In this document: positions 23,950-31,020 of the stretch, in pieces | Layout of the letters: each line of letters opens with the position of its first letter | Position numbering within the stretch: the stretch's first letter is position 1 | Origin: an uncultured Merdimonas sp. | GTDB lineage: Bacteria; Bacillota; Clostridia; Lachnospirales; Lachnospiraceae | Direction: 5' to 3' | Assembly: GCA_944378225.1 (NCBI GenBank) | Contig: CALWGE010000013.1 | Location: 1-53,993 of the forward strand | Length of the DNA: 53,993 bases | Position numbers and translations under genes: made by a program | The notes under the pieces: model-generated | Told to the model about the DNA's origin: nothing | Databases searched by the model: none | The model's input: the letters and a program-made list of their open reading frames with translations, nothing else

Positions 23950-24798
23950 TTATTCCAGATTCAGTTTCTTTTTCATAAAGTAGTTGGTCAGCAGGAAGCT
24001 GGCAATACCCATGACTATACAAAATACCATACTGAAAGTCCAGCTCATCCAGAAAGTCATCGGAGAGGAAAAAGTGACTTCAGATGCTGTTACCAGGGAC
24101 ATACTGCCCATGGATATCATACCGGTGATGCCGGAAAAAATCATTCCAGCTATACTGCTGATTGTAGTGATTCCCACATAGATTCCAACAGATGATAATA
24201 TTTTGTGAGAATGGAAACTGTGTCCCACAGCAATACACATATAGATGATGAGAATACCGCTTACGGAATCTGCAAGAAACAGCAGAAGGTAAAGCGGGAT
24301 GCCCACACCGGCAGATACGCCGAAAGCCTCCGGAAAGCTGGAAAAAAGTACGGAAAGACCTTCAGGCAGATCGCGCAGAAGCTCCATATTGACAAAAAGA
24401 CCAAACACAGACAGCAGCACCAGAACAGAGTCAATGATGGTCCAGATAACGCAGACAATCAGCTTGCTCCAGATGTGTTCAGCGGCGGTCACAGGAAGGG
24501 TATGCATCAGATATCCTTCATCTGTGAAAAGGTTTTTACGGAACCGAAGAATTTCCAGATAGATTGCGGTAATCAGGAATACGGCCAGCAGAGCCATGAT
24601 ATAAAAAGCAATCAGTGTGCCGTTGAGAATGGCGAACCAGATATTCTCCGACATGATAAGCGTCCGCGCGGGATTGCTGAATATGGTAAGCTGGACATAA
24701 AAACGTCCGATAATGGTAACTGCAATCAGTCCCAGGTGGAGCGGAATCATCAGACGGTTTACAGCTTTAAATTCATTTTTGATCAGTTTTCCTAACAT
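23950..24798 (-). CDS. ABC transporter permease of the GntR-ABC operon
   Basis: The 282-residue membrane protein has six predicted helices in the ABC-2 arrangement (first pair about 15-35 and 57-80, the last near 255-275). It has a charged N-terminus MLGKLIKNEFKAVNR and the loop FTDEGYLMHTLPV, which is typical of Firmicute ABC-2 permeases found with YtrA-type regulators. The substrate is unknown; such systems often export or respond to peptides or cell-wall antibiotics. Its start overlaps the ATPase stop by seven bases. It is third in the operon gntR-ATPase-permease and followed by a 20-bp stem terminator. Confidence 0.85.
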   Translation of the reverse strand: MLGKLIKNEFKAVNRLMIPLHLGLIAVTIIGRFYVQLTIFSNPARTLIMSENIWFAILNGTLIAFYIMALLAVFLITAIYLEILRFRKNLFTDEGYLMHTLPVTAAEHIWSKLIVCVIWTIIDSVLVLLSVFGLFVNMELLRDLPEGLSVLFSSFPEAFGVSAGVGIPLYLLLFLADSVSGILIIYMCIAVGHSFHSHKILSSVGIYVGITTISSIAGMIFSGITGMISMGSMSLVTASEVTFSSPMTFWMSWTFSMVFCIVMGIASFLLTNYFMKKKLNLE

Positions 24799-25490
24799 CT
24801 GAACACCTCCCGGAACAGTGCGTCTACAGATTTTCTCTCCTGCTCGCGGATTTCATCCACGGAAGCATGAAGACGGATATGTCCGTTTTCAATAAAAATA
24901 ACATCGTCCAGTACATTCTCGATATCTGCAATCAAGTGAGTGGAAATAAGCACGGATGCATTTTCATTATAATTGGTAATGATAGTCTGCAGGATATAAT
25001 CCCGTGCGGCAGGGTCCACTCCGCCGATGGGCTCATCCAGACAATAGAGCTGGGCATCCCGGCTCATGACCATAATAAGCTGAACCTTTTCCTTGGTTCC
25101 TTTGGACATGGAGCTCAGCCGTTCATTCGGGTCTATACTCAGTCTGTGAAGCATATCTTCCGCTCTTTTTCTGTCAAAGTCATCATAGAAGTCACAGAAA
25201 AAATCCAGAATATCTGTAACCTTCATCCAGCTGTTAAAATAAGTCCTTTCAGGAAGATAGGAAACGATCTTCTTTGTCTCGGGACCGGGAGCAAAACCAT
25301 TTACAGTAATAGAGCCGGAGGAAGGAGCCAGCAGTCCGTTGATAAGTTTTATCAGCGTAGTCTTTCCGCTCCCGTTAGGACCCAGCAGACCGATAATTCG
25401 TCCGCGTTCCAGGCTCAGGCTGATATTGTCCAATGCTGTCTTATAGCCATACTGTTTGCTGAGATTCTGGCAGTTCAGAAGCTGTTCCAT
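24792..25490 (-). CDS. ABC transporter ATP-binding protein
   Basis: This nucleotide-binding subunit pairs with the permease downstream. Seen are Walker A GPNGSGKTT, a Q-loop region, and the signature segment SSMSKGTKEKV, which is a variant (MSKGT in place of LSGGQ) usual in YtrB-like exporters. Walker B YCLDEPIGGVD and the H-loop STH are also present. The start MEQLLNCQNLSKQYG follows GGAGG and gives 232 residues. The GntR gene's stop shares a base with this start (TAATG), so the two are coupled. Confidence 0.92.
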   Translation of the reverse strand: MEQLLNCQNLSKQYGYKTALDNISLSLERGRIIGLLGPNGSGKTTLIKLINGLLAPSSGSITVNGFAPGPETKKIVSYLPERTYFNSWMKVTDILDFFCDFYDDFDRKRAEDMLHRLSIDPNERLSSMSKGTKEKVQLIMVMSRDAQLYCLDEPIGGVDPAARDYILQTIITNYNENASVLISTHLIADIENVLDDVIFIENGHIRLHASVDEIREQERKSVDALFREVFRC

Positions 25491-25858
25491 TACGATTCCT
25501 CCTTCCACGCTGTTTCCAGAAGACGTCTGATATCGTCCCGGCTCAGTCCGAGCTGTTCCATGTTTTTCAGAAAAAGCTGGAGTTGTTCTCTGGCGATTTG
25601 CTCTTTAAGCTCTGTCATTTTCGCTGTATCCTCCGTAATAAATCTTCCGCTGGTGCGTTGTGTATAGACAAGTCCGCTGCGTTCCAGCTCTGTAAGAGCT
25701 TTCTGCATCGTGTTAGGGTTTACCGCTGCCTCAGCAGCCAGATCCCGTACGGATGGAAGCTTCTGTCCTGGCTGGTAGACACCGGAAATGATTTTGGTTT
25801 TGATGAGGTCCTCTATCTGGAGATAGATGGGACGGGAGTCATCAAGAATCCATGCCAT
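25490..25858 (-). CDS. GntR-family regulator, YtrA type
   Basis: The 122-residue protein has an N-terminal winged helix: PIYLQIEDLIKTKIISGVYQPGQKLPSVRDLA, then VNPNTMQKALTELERSGLVYTQRTSGRFI. A short helical C-terminal part follows with no ligand-binding domain, which is the YtrA subfamily layout. Such regulators normally repress their own ABC operon and respond to cell-envelope stress. Here it is the first gene of the operon, with AAGGAG ahead of the ATG. Upstream lie three 50-bp tandem repeats rich in inverted repeats, the natural place for its operators. Confidence 0.92.
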   Translation of the reverse strand: MAWILDDSRPIYLQIEDLIKTKIISGVYQPGQKLPSVRDLAAEAAVNPNTMQKALTELERSGLVYTQRTSGRFITEDTAKMTELKEQIAREQLQLFLKNMEQLGLSRDDIRRLLETAWKEES

Positions 25859-25870
25859 ATCGTCACTCCT

Positions 25871-26020
25871 TTCCTTAATTTGTCCGAATATCAGGACATA
25901 TAGGTATACCCGAAGGGTGTTTCATTAATTTGTCCGAATATCAGGACATATAGGTATACCCGAAGGGTATTTCATTAATTTGTCTGGATCTCAGGACATA
26001 CAGGTATACCTGAAAAGATC
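25871..26020. repeat. Three tandem 50-bp repeats upstream of gntR
   Basis: Copies lie at 25871-25920, 25921-25970 and 25971-26020, with an exact 50-base period and no spacer. Copies 1 and 2 agree at 48 of 50 positions, copies 2 and 3 at 40 of 50. Each copy holds TGTC(C/T)...GGACA, a GGTATACC palindrome and, in copy 2, ATACC-N5-GGTAT; in copy 3 the centre becomes the perfect palindrome CAGGTATACCTG. No further copy is visible in the window. Confidence 0.97.
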
Positions 26021-26031
26021 CAAATTTTTCC

Positions 26032-26041
26032 GGGGGGGGGG
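26032..26041. repeat. G10 homopolymer tract
   Basis: Ten consecutive G lie just upstream of the tandem repeats, in the 411-base gap between the metal ATPase stop and gntR. Tracts of this length are prone to slippage. Confidence 0.9.
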
Positions 26042-26114
26042 TATTTCCAAAGGATGATAAACCAGAGGCACCGCGCCCCCTTATCCCGCTCCGGAAGGAG
26101 TCAGGATATGATTT

Positions 26115-26142
26115 GTATTATTGTACTACTTGATTGATACAA
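26115..26142 (-). promoter_or_regulatory. Possible promoter of the gntR operon, with a 9-bp inverted repeat
   Basis: On the minus strand TTGTAT (26137-26142), 16 bases, TAATAC (26115-26120). The inverted repeat ATTATTGTA/TACAATAAT (26117-26125 and 26138-26146) coincides with both hexamers. A transcript from here would carry the C10 tract and all three repeats in its leader. A promoter inside the repeats cannot be excluded. Confidence 0.4.
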
Positions 26143-26214
26143 TAATCCGGAATAGAAAAAAAGTCAAGGTTAATACGGGAATATTTAAAAATTCTTAAGA
26201 GATTAGAAACAGAT

Positions 26215-26254
26215 ACAAAAAAGACAGGGAGAAACGACAAATGGTTTCTCCCTG
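26215..26254 (-). terminator. Terminator of the metal ATPase
   Basis: An 11-bp stem (26225-26235 with 26244-26254) is followed on the minus strand by TTTTTT. Confidence 0.9.
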
Positions 26255-26269
26255 AGCAGAAAAATGAGA

Positions 26270-28171
26270 TTAAAAGTTCTTTTTCCATTTCAATAAAAAT
26301 GCAGAGTGCATAATGACAACAACAGATCCGGCATTGTGGACCAGGGCTCCTGCTACCGGGCCGAGAATACCGCTGATAGCCAGAAGAATTGCAATAAAAT
26401 TCAGAACCATGGAAAAAGTCAGATTACATTTGATGGTAATCATCATACGCCTGGAAAGAGCCATCAGGTGAGGAAATTCCTGTATCTGATCTTCTATCAG
26501 GGCAAGATCTGCAGCTTCTACAGCAATGTCGCTTCCGGTTTTGCCCATGGCAATTCCCACGTCTGCTTTTTTCAGGGCAGGAGCATCGTTTATGCCGTCT
26601 CCAATCATACATACGGCTGTTCCCTGTTTCTGAAAGCTGCCGATGAGTGTAAGTTTATCTTCCGGAAGACAGTCTGCGCGGACATCGTCAATACCCAGTT
26701 CACCGGCAATAGCATGGGCCGCATTTTCATGATCACCGGTGAGAAGAACAGGGTGTATGTTCAGTGCTTTCAGCCGGGAAATCATACAGGCGCTTTCAGT
26801 ACGGACTGCATCAGCCAGGGCCAGATAACCGGCAATCTGTCCGTCGACTGCCATCCAGATCAGTGTGCAGCCTTTTTCAATATATCTGTCAGCTTCCTGC
26901 AGGAAATCAGAGGGAGTTTCCCGGCGGACATTTTCCAGAAGTTTCCGGTTCCCGGCCAGTATCGCGTGTTTTTCAATTTGTGCAGATACACCCCGTCCCG
27001 GCAGCATATGAAAGTTTTCAACTGGAAGGATGGATTCTTTCCCGTTTTCTGCGCTATTCTGCCTGAGAAAATCCCGGACGACTGCTTTCCCTAACGGATG
27101 TTCAGAAAGCTGTTCTGCAGAAGCTGCGAGGGCGAACAGACGGGAACTGCTTAACCCCGGGAGCAGACTCTTTACGGCAGTTACCCGGGGAGTTCCGCAG
27201 GTAAGAGTGCCTGTTTTGTCAAAAGCAATAATTTGTACTGCAGCAAGACGCTCTAAAGCGCCTCCCTCCCGGACAAGAAAACCGTGACGGGCAGCATTGC
27301 CGATGGCAGCCATGATAGCCGTGGGGGTAGCCAGAACCATGGCGCAGGGACAGAATACTACAAGAATAGTTACAGCCCGCAGAGGATCCTTTGTGATAAG
27401 CCAGGTAAGAAGAGCTGCTGTCAGGGCGATAACCACTACCCAGGTAGCCCAGCGATCTGCCAGACTTACAATTTTTGCTTTTCCTGCATCTGCAGACTGA
27501 ACGAGTCGGATCATTCTCTGAATAGAGCTGTCTTCCCCTACTTTCGAAGCTTTCATTTCAAAAGCTCCGAACTGGTTGACTGTACCGCTGGATACCTCAT
27601 CTCCGGGCGCTTTGTCTACCGGAAGGGACTCGCCTGTCATAACAGCCTGATTGACCGAAGTCTGGCCTTTCAGAATGATGCCGTCTACAGGTACGGTTTC
27701 CCCGGGAAGAACGCGGATTCGATCTCCGACCCGTACTTCTTCGGCAGGGATAACAGCTTCCCCGGCAGAAGTAAGGACCCGGGCTGTCCGGGGCGTCAGT
27801 TTTATGAGCTTTTCAATGCCTGCCCGGGCCCGGGCTACAGTCAGATCCTCCAGCAGGGCGCCCAGCTGCATAATAAAGGCGACTTCACCGGCTGCGAAGT
27901 ATTCTCCGATGTAAACTGAGGCAATCAGGGCGAGGGATACCAGAACATCTGCCTTGATATCGAAAGAAGTGACAAGACCGATGACAGCTTCCAGAATAAT
28001 CGGAATCCCGCAGAGAATAATGGCCACGAAGGCAGGATCAAAGGGCAGTCCGGTCAGATCCAGCATACTTAAGAGCAGGGCGGTTCCGGAAACTGTAAGC
28101 AGCAGGATATCTTTTTTTATACCGCCCAGTTCCAGAAAAGCTTCCAGTTTTTCTGTCAGAAATTTCAGCAT
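26270..28171 (-). CDS. Heavy-metal translocating P1B-type ATPase
   Basis: This is a metal efflux pump energised by ATP. In 633 residues it shows the TGES dephosphorylation loop (179-182), the membrane metal site CPC (274-276, within CPCAMVLATPTA), the phosphorylated Asp318 in DKTGTLT, HPLG of the nucleotide domain and GDGINDAPAL. No N-terminal metal-binding domain (CxxC) is present; the protein starts directly with the membrane region. The last helix carries HNAGSVVVIMHS, which fits neither the classical copper nor the zinc/cadmium signature, so the metal is uncertain. Its CsoR-type partner suggests copper. The start follows AAGGAGC. The promoter is flanked by two operator-like sites. Confidence 0.93.
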   Translation of the reverse strand: MLKFLTEKLEAFLELGGIKKDILLLTVSGTALLLSMLDLTGLPFDPAFVAIILCGIPIILEAVIGLVTSFDIKADVLVSLALIASVYIGEYFAAGEVAFIMQLGALLEDLTVARARAGIEKLIKLTPRTARVLTSAGEAVIPAEEVRVGDRIRVLPGETVPVDGIILKGQTSVNQAVMTGESLPVDKAPGDEVSSGTVNQFGAFEMKASKVGEDSSIQRMIRLVQSADAGKAKIVSLADRWATWVVVIALTAALLTWLITKDPLRAVTILVVFCPCAMVLATPTAIMAAIGNAARHGFLVREGGALERLAAVQIIAFDKTGTLTCGTPRVTAVKSLLPGLSSSRLFALAASAEQLSEHPLGKAVVRDFLRQNSAENGKESILPVENFHMLPGRGVSAQIEKHAILAGNRKLLENVRRETPSDFLQEADRYIEKGCTLIWMAVDGQIAGYLALADAVRTESACMISRLKALNIHPVLLTGDHENAAHAIAGELGIDDVRADCLPEDKLTLIGSFQKQGTAVCMIGDGINDAPALKKADVGIAMGKTGSDIAVEAADLALIEDQIQEFPHLMALSRRMMITIKCNLTFSMVLNFIAILLAISGILGPVAGALVHNAGSVVVIMHSAFLLKWKKNF

Positions 28172-28201
28172 AGTGCAAAGCTCCTTTAGAAACGAGAAAT
28201 T

Positions 28202-28219
28202 TATACCTATAGGGGTATA
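28202..28219. promoter_or_regulatory. CsoR-type operator 1
   Basis: TATACC-N6-GGTATA, placed just downstream of the ATPase -10 element, over the expected transcription start and early leader. Confidence 0.68.
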
Positions 28220-28231
28220 GTGTTTAAATAA

Positions 28232-28261
28232 ACTATATACCTATACGGGTATAGGTGTCAA
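28232..28261 (-). promoter_or_regulatory. Promoter of the metal ATPase
   Basis: On the minus strand TTGACA (28256-28261), 18 bases, TATAGT (28232-28237). The spacer is almost completely occupied by operator 2. Confidence 0.75.
28236..28253. promoter_or_regulatory. CsoR-type operator 2
   Basis: TATACC-N6-GGTATA, between the -35 and -10 of the ATPase promoter. It is a copy of operator 1, with centres 34 bases apart. Its location predicts repression by blocking RNA polymerase. Confidence 0.7.
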
Positions 28262-28264
28262 GGG

Positions 28265-28308
28265 AAAACAAAATTAAAACCGCCGACGGAAATATCCGAA
28301 GGCGGTTT
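28265..28308 (-). terminator. Terminator of csoR
   Basis: Outer stem AAACCGCC/GGCGGTTT (28277-28284 with 28301-28308), inner CGGA/TCCG, then TTTTAATTTTGTTTT on the minus strand. It separates csoR from the ATPase gene, consistent with the latter's own promoter. Confidence 0.88.
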
Positions 28309-28343
28309 CATGAAAAATCAGATACAGGACTGCGCACAAAAGG

Positions 28344-28619
28344 TCACCCCATATTGGCAAACCGTTCTACAGCTTTTGTAAAATTTTCAATAGTTTTATC
28401 CACATCGCCATGCTCGATGCCGTCCCGGACACAATGCTGAATATGTCCTTCCAGCACCACCTGCCCTACTTTATGAAGAGCTGATTTGGCTGCGTTGATC
28501 TGAGAGAGCATATCCTCACAGGGAACGTCTTCATCCACCATTCGATCAATAGCCTGAACCTGACCGATAATTTTTTTCAGTCTGCGGTGCAGATTATCTG
28601 CATCCATACACTGCCTCAT
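28344..28619 (-). CDS. csoR: CsoR/RcnR-family metal-sensing repressor
   Basis: This 91-residue all-helical DNA-binding repressor releases DNA when it binds metal. The candidate ligands Cys34, His59 and Cys63 (in PCEDML and GHIQHC) have the spacing 25 and 4 that defines the Cu(I) CsoR Cys-His-Cys site. The nickel (RcnR), formaldehyde (FrmR) and persulfide (CstR) patterns fit less well. The gene has its own consensus promoter and terminator, and sits upstream of the P1B ATPase on the same strand. The TATACC-N6-GGTATA sites in the ATPase promoter are its likely targets. No such site is seen at its own promoter, so autoregulation is not supported. Confidence 0.93.
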   Translation of the reverse strand: MRQCMDADNLHRRLKKIIGQVQAIDRMVDEDVPCEDMLSQINAAKSALHKVGQVVLEGHIQHCVRDGIEHGDVDKTIENFTKAVERFANMG

Positions 28620-28687
28620 AATGCGTCTGCCTCCTTAGATGCTGCTGTCAGACCGGCAGGAGAAAAGTGCCGGTTAAATACAGATAA

Positions 28688-28716
28688 ATTATAGGTGGAA
28701 TCGGAAGGACTGTCAA
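28688..28716 (-). promoter_or_regulatory. Consensus promoter of csoR
   Basis: On the minus strand TTGACA (28711-28716), 17 bases, TATAAT (28688-28693): a perfect match at both hexamers and spacing. Confidence 0.9.
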
Positions 28717-28749
28717 GCGCAGGCCGGAAAGACATGGGGTAAAAACAGA

Positions 28750-28778
28750 ATGACAGAAGCAGAAATTCGCGCTATAAT
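28750..28778 (+). promoter_or_regulatory. Promoter of the DUF815 gene
   Basis: ATGACA (28750-28755), 17 bases, TATAAT (28773-28778). The -35 contains an ATG that could be mistaken for the gene start. Confidence 0.72.
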
Positions 28779-28815
28779 AGGCGAAAAGACAGATAAAGGA
28801 GACGAAAGAGGGAAT

Positions 28816-30135
28816 ATGTACAAAGAAGTTGCAAAGCTGATATTATACAGAGATCTGGGCGATGACAGTATTCTGCGCAAATTGTCCGGAATTTTTGAAG
28901 ATTTCGAAAATGGCTCCGGCAGCAGGGAGGAGCTGACAACCAGAATTTATGAGCAGATGAAGGCGCTGCTTGACTTGGCTACACTCTATGGATTTGATGA
29001 GAATCTCTGGCACAATTATCTGACTTTTATTCTGCTGACCAATGAAAACTCCTTCAGTATGACCAGCGAAAAAGTAGGCGCAAATGACGGAAGTGTAAAT
29101 CATTTTGCAAAAGGAGATTTCCGGGTATTTAAAAATCTGTTTGATTTTGATTTCGCTCCTATCGAGAAGGAACTGGGAATTGACTGCTTTTCCACTGTCT
29201 GCAATTATAAGGCCATTGGAAAGAAAGAACGCATGTATAACAAGAATGTCAGTGAGAAAGTACAGGCGGTGAGCAGACAGATTGAGCAGGCCAAAGACGA
29301 GAAAGAAATTTTTCAGATTATTACGGAATTTTATAAAGCCTATGGAGTGGGCATGTTCGGCCTGAACAAAGCATTCCGCATACAGAGAAACGGGGATGGT
29401 GTAGATTTCATTCCCATAAATAATACGGAAAGGGTTGTTCTGGATGATCTGGTGGGCTATGAGATTCAGAAGAAAAAGCTGGTAGATAATACAGAGGCTT
29501 TCGTGCAGGGACTTCCTGCCAACAATGTACTGCTGTTCGGCGACAGCGGAACAGGAAAATCCACAAGCATTAAGGCGATTCTGAATGAATATTATGATCA
29601 GGGTCTTCGGATGATTGAAATTTACAAGCATCAGTTTCAGGATTTGTCTGCAGTAATTTCGCGTATTAAGAACCGGAACTACCGTTTTGTCATTTATATG
29701 GACGACCTGTCTTTTGAAGAATTTGAGATAGAATATAAGTATCTGAAGGCAGTTATTGAAGGAGGCATGGAGACAAAACCGGACAATGTGCTGATTTATG
29801 CCACATCCAACAGACGTCATATTATACGTGAGACCTGGAGCGACCGCAGTGATATGGAGCAGGATGACGGCATGCATCGTTCCGATACCATGCAGGAAAA
29901 GCTTTCCCTGGTGGCCCGTTTCGGCGTGACAATCAGTTTCTCCAAACCGACTCAGAAGGAATATTTCCGGATTGTGACAGAGCTGGCAAAGCGGTATCCG
30001 GAGATCAGTCTGTCAGAGCAGGAACTTTGTGCCGAAGCAAATAAATGGGAGATGAGTCATGGCGGAATTTCCGGACGAACAGCACAGCAGTTTATCAACT
30101 ACCTGGCAGGTCAGATGAAAGAGAAAAAAGAATAA
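28816..30135 (+). CDS. AAA+ ATPase of the DUF815 family
   Basis: This 439-residue protein has an N-terminal helical region of about 200 residues and then a AAA+ module. Walker A is GDSGTGKST near residue 245, Walker B is [14 protein letters not shown] and sensor 1 is [12 protein letters not shown]-terminal lid with [11 protein letters not shown] follows. These features define DUF815, a widespread group of unknown biochemical role. The ATG at 28816 is preferred over the in-frame ATG at 28750, because the latter lies inside the promoter -35 and has no ribosome site, whereas 28816 follows AAAGGAG and GAGGG. A terminator lies at 30181. It is a single-gene unit, divergent from csoR. Confidence 0.85.
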   Translation: MYKEVAKLILYRDLGDDSILRKLSGIFEDFENGSGSREELTTRIYEQMKALLDLATLYGFDENLWHNYLTFILLTNENSFSMTSEKVGANDGSVNHFAKGDFRVFKNLFDFDFAPIEKELGIDCFSTVCNYKAIGKKERMYNKNVSEKVQAVSRQIEQAKDEKEIFQIITEFYKAYGVGMFGLNKAFRIQRNGDGVDFIPINNTERVVLDDLVGYEIQKKKLVDNTEAFVQGLPANNVLLFGDSGTGKSTSIKAILNEYYDQGLRMIEIYKHQFQDLSAVISRIKNRNYRFVIYMDDLSFEEFEIEYKYLKAVIEGGMETKPDNVLIYATSNRRHIIRETWSDRSDMEQDDGMHRSDTMQEKLSLVARFGVTISFSKPTQKEYFRIVTELAKRYPEISLSEQELCAEANKWEMSHGGISGRTAQQFINYLAGQMKEKKE

Positions 30136-30180
30136 CCCGATAAAGGGAAAAGGCAAAACAGAAATTGGAACTATGTATAT

Positions 30181-30210
30181 CAGGAGGTGCAGCAGGCATC
30201 TCCTGTTTTT
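30181..30210 (+). terminator. Terminator of the DUF815 gene
   Basis: CAGGAGGTGC (30181-30190) pairs with 30196-30205 (one G-T pair), followed by TTTTT. Confidence 0.88.
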
Positions 30211-30222
30211 CTGAAAAGAAAT

Positions 30223-31020
30223 TTACATTTTTTTCAGATACAGCTTTTCTGTCAGATTCAGACACTGATACAGGCACATGGCCAGGATACAGAGGATTAC
30301 GATAGACATCAGTACCAGATCAAGCTGAAAAACCTGGCTGCCATAGATGATCAGATAGCCCAGTCCCTGCCGGCTTCCTATGAACTCTCCAATGATGACG
30401 CCCACCAGACAAAGTCCGATATTCACCTTCATGGTATTCAGAAAGATGGGAACAGAGCCGGGAAGAATGACCCGGAACAGTACATCCTTTTTGTGCCCTC
30501 CAAGCGTGAAAATAAGCTTTGCCTTTTCAGGATCCACTTCCAGAAAACCTGTATAAATTGTAAGGATGCTTCCAAATACGGCCACGGACATGCCCGCTGT
30601 GATGATGGTCCGCATGTTGGCGCCCAGCCATACGATAAGAAGAGGGGCCAGGGCAGATTTTGGAAGACTGTTCAGTATGACCAGATACGGCTCCAGTACC
30701 CTGGACAGGGAACGGCTCATCCACAGGAACACGGCGGTCAGGATGCTCACAGCAAATACCAGAAAAAAGCTTATAAGAGTTTCCAGGAGTGTGATTCCGG
30801 TATGGCGGAAAATGGAGCCGTCTGCTGCCATGGAGAGAAAAGTCTGTACAACCCGGGAAGGGCTGCTGAAAATAAAGGCATCGATCAGACCGGTTCCGGC
30901 ACTGACTTCCCAAAGAAAGAGAAAGATCAGAAAAATGAGAACGCGGACCAGAGTAACGGTCCGCAGTTTTTGCTTCCGCTTTTTCAGAAAGCGCCGCTGA
31001 GCGGCTGAAAGTTCAGACAT
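30223..31020 (-). CDS. ABC transporter permease, NitT/TauT (SsuC) type
   Basis: The 265-residue inner-membrane protein has about six helices and the cytoplasmic EAA-like loop (KAKLIFTLGGHKKDVLFRVILPGSVPIFLNTMK, around 170-200) that contacts the ATPase. It belongs to the BPD_transp_1 group used for nitrate, sulfonates, taurine, or HMP/thiamine precursors. Its first codons overlap the last eight bases of the ATPase gene. No substrate-binding protein gene is adjacent, which such an importer needs, so the substrate cannot be inferred. The start sits on the ATPase stop, indicating coupling. Confidence 0.9.
   Translation of the reverse strand: MSELSAAQRRFLKKRKQKLRTVTLVRVLIFLIFLFLWEVSAGTGLIDAFIFSSPSRVVQTFLSMAADGSIFRHTGITLLETLISFFLVFAVSILTAVFLWMSRSLSRVLEPYLVILNSLPKSALAPLLIVWLGANMRTIITAGMSVAVFGSILTIYTGFLEVDPEKAKLIFTLGGHKKDVLFRVILPGSVPIFLNTMKVNIGLCLVGVIIGEFIGSRQGLGYLIIYGSQVFQLDLVLMSIVILCILAMCLYQCLNLTEKLYLKKM

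Noticed and set aside
25871-26020. CRISPR array
   Set aside because: The three 50-bp units are contiguous with no unique spacers, and no cas genes are present.
26306-28220. Long plus-strand open frames opposite the metal ATPase
   Set aside because: They are antisense to an intact P1B ATPase, have no ribosome sites, and their composition is what the opposite strand produces by chance.
28736-28815. csoR autoregulation through a shared divergent operator with the DUF815 gene
   Set aside because: No TATACC-N6-GGTATA site is present between csoR and the DUF815 gene.
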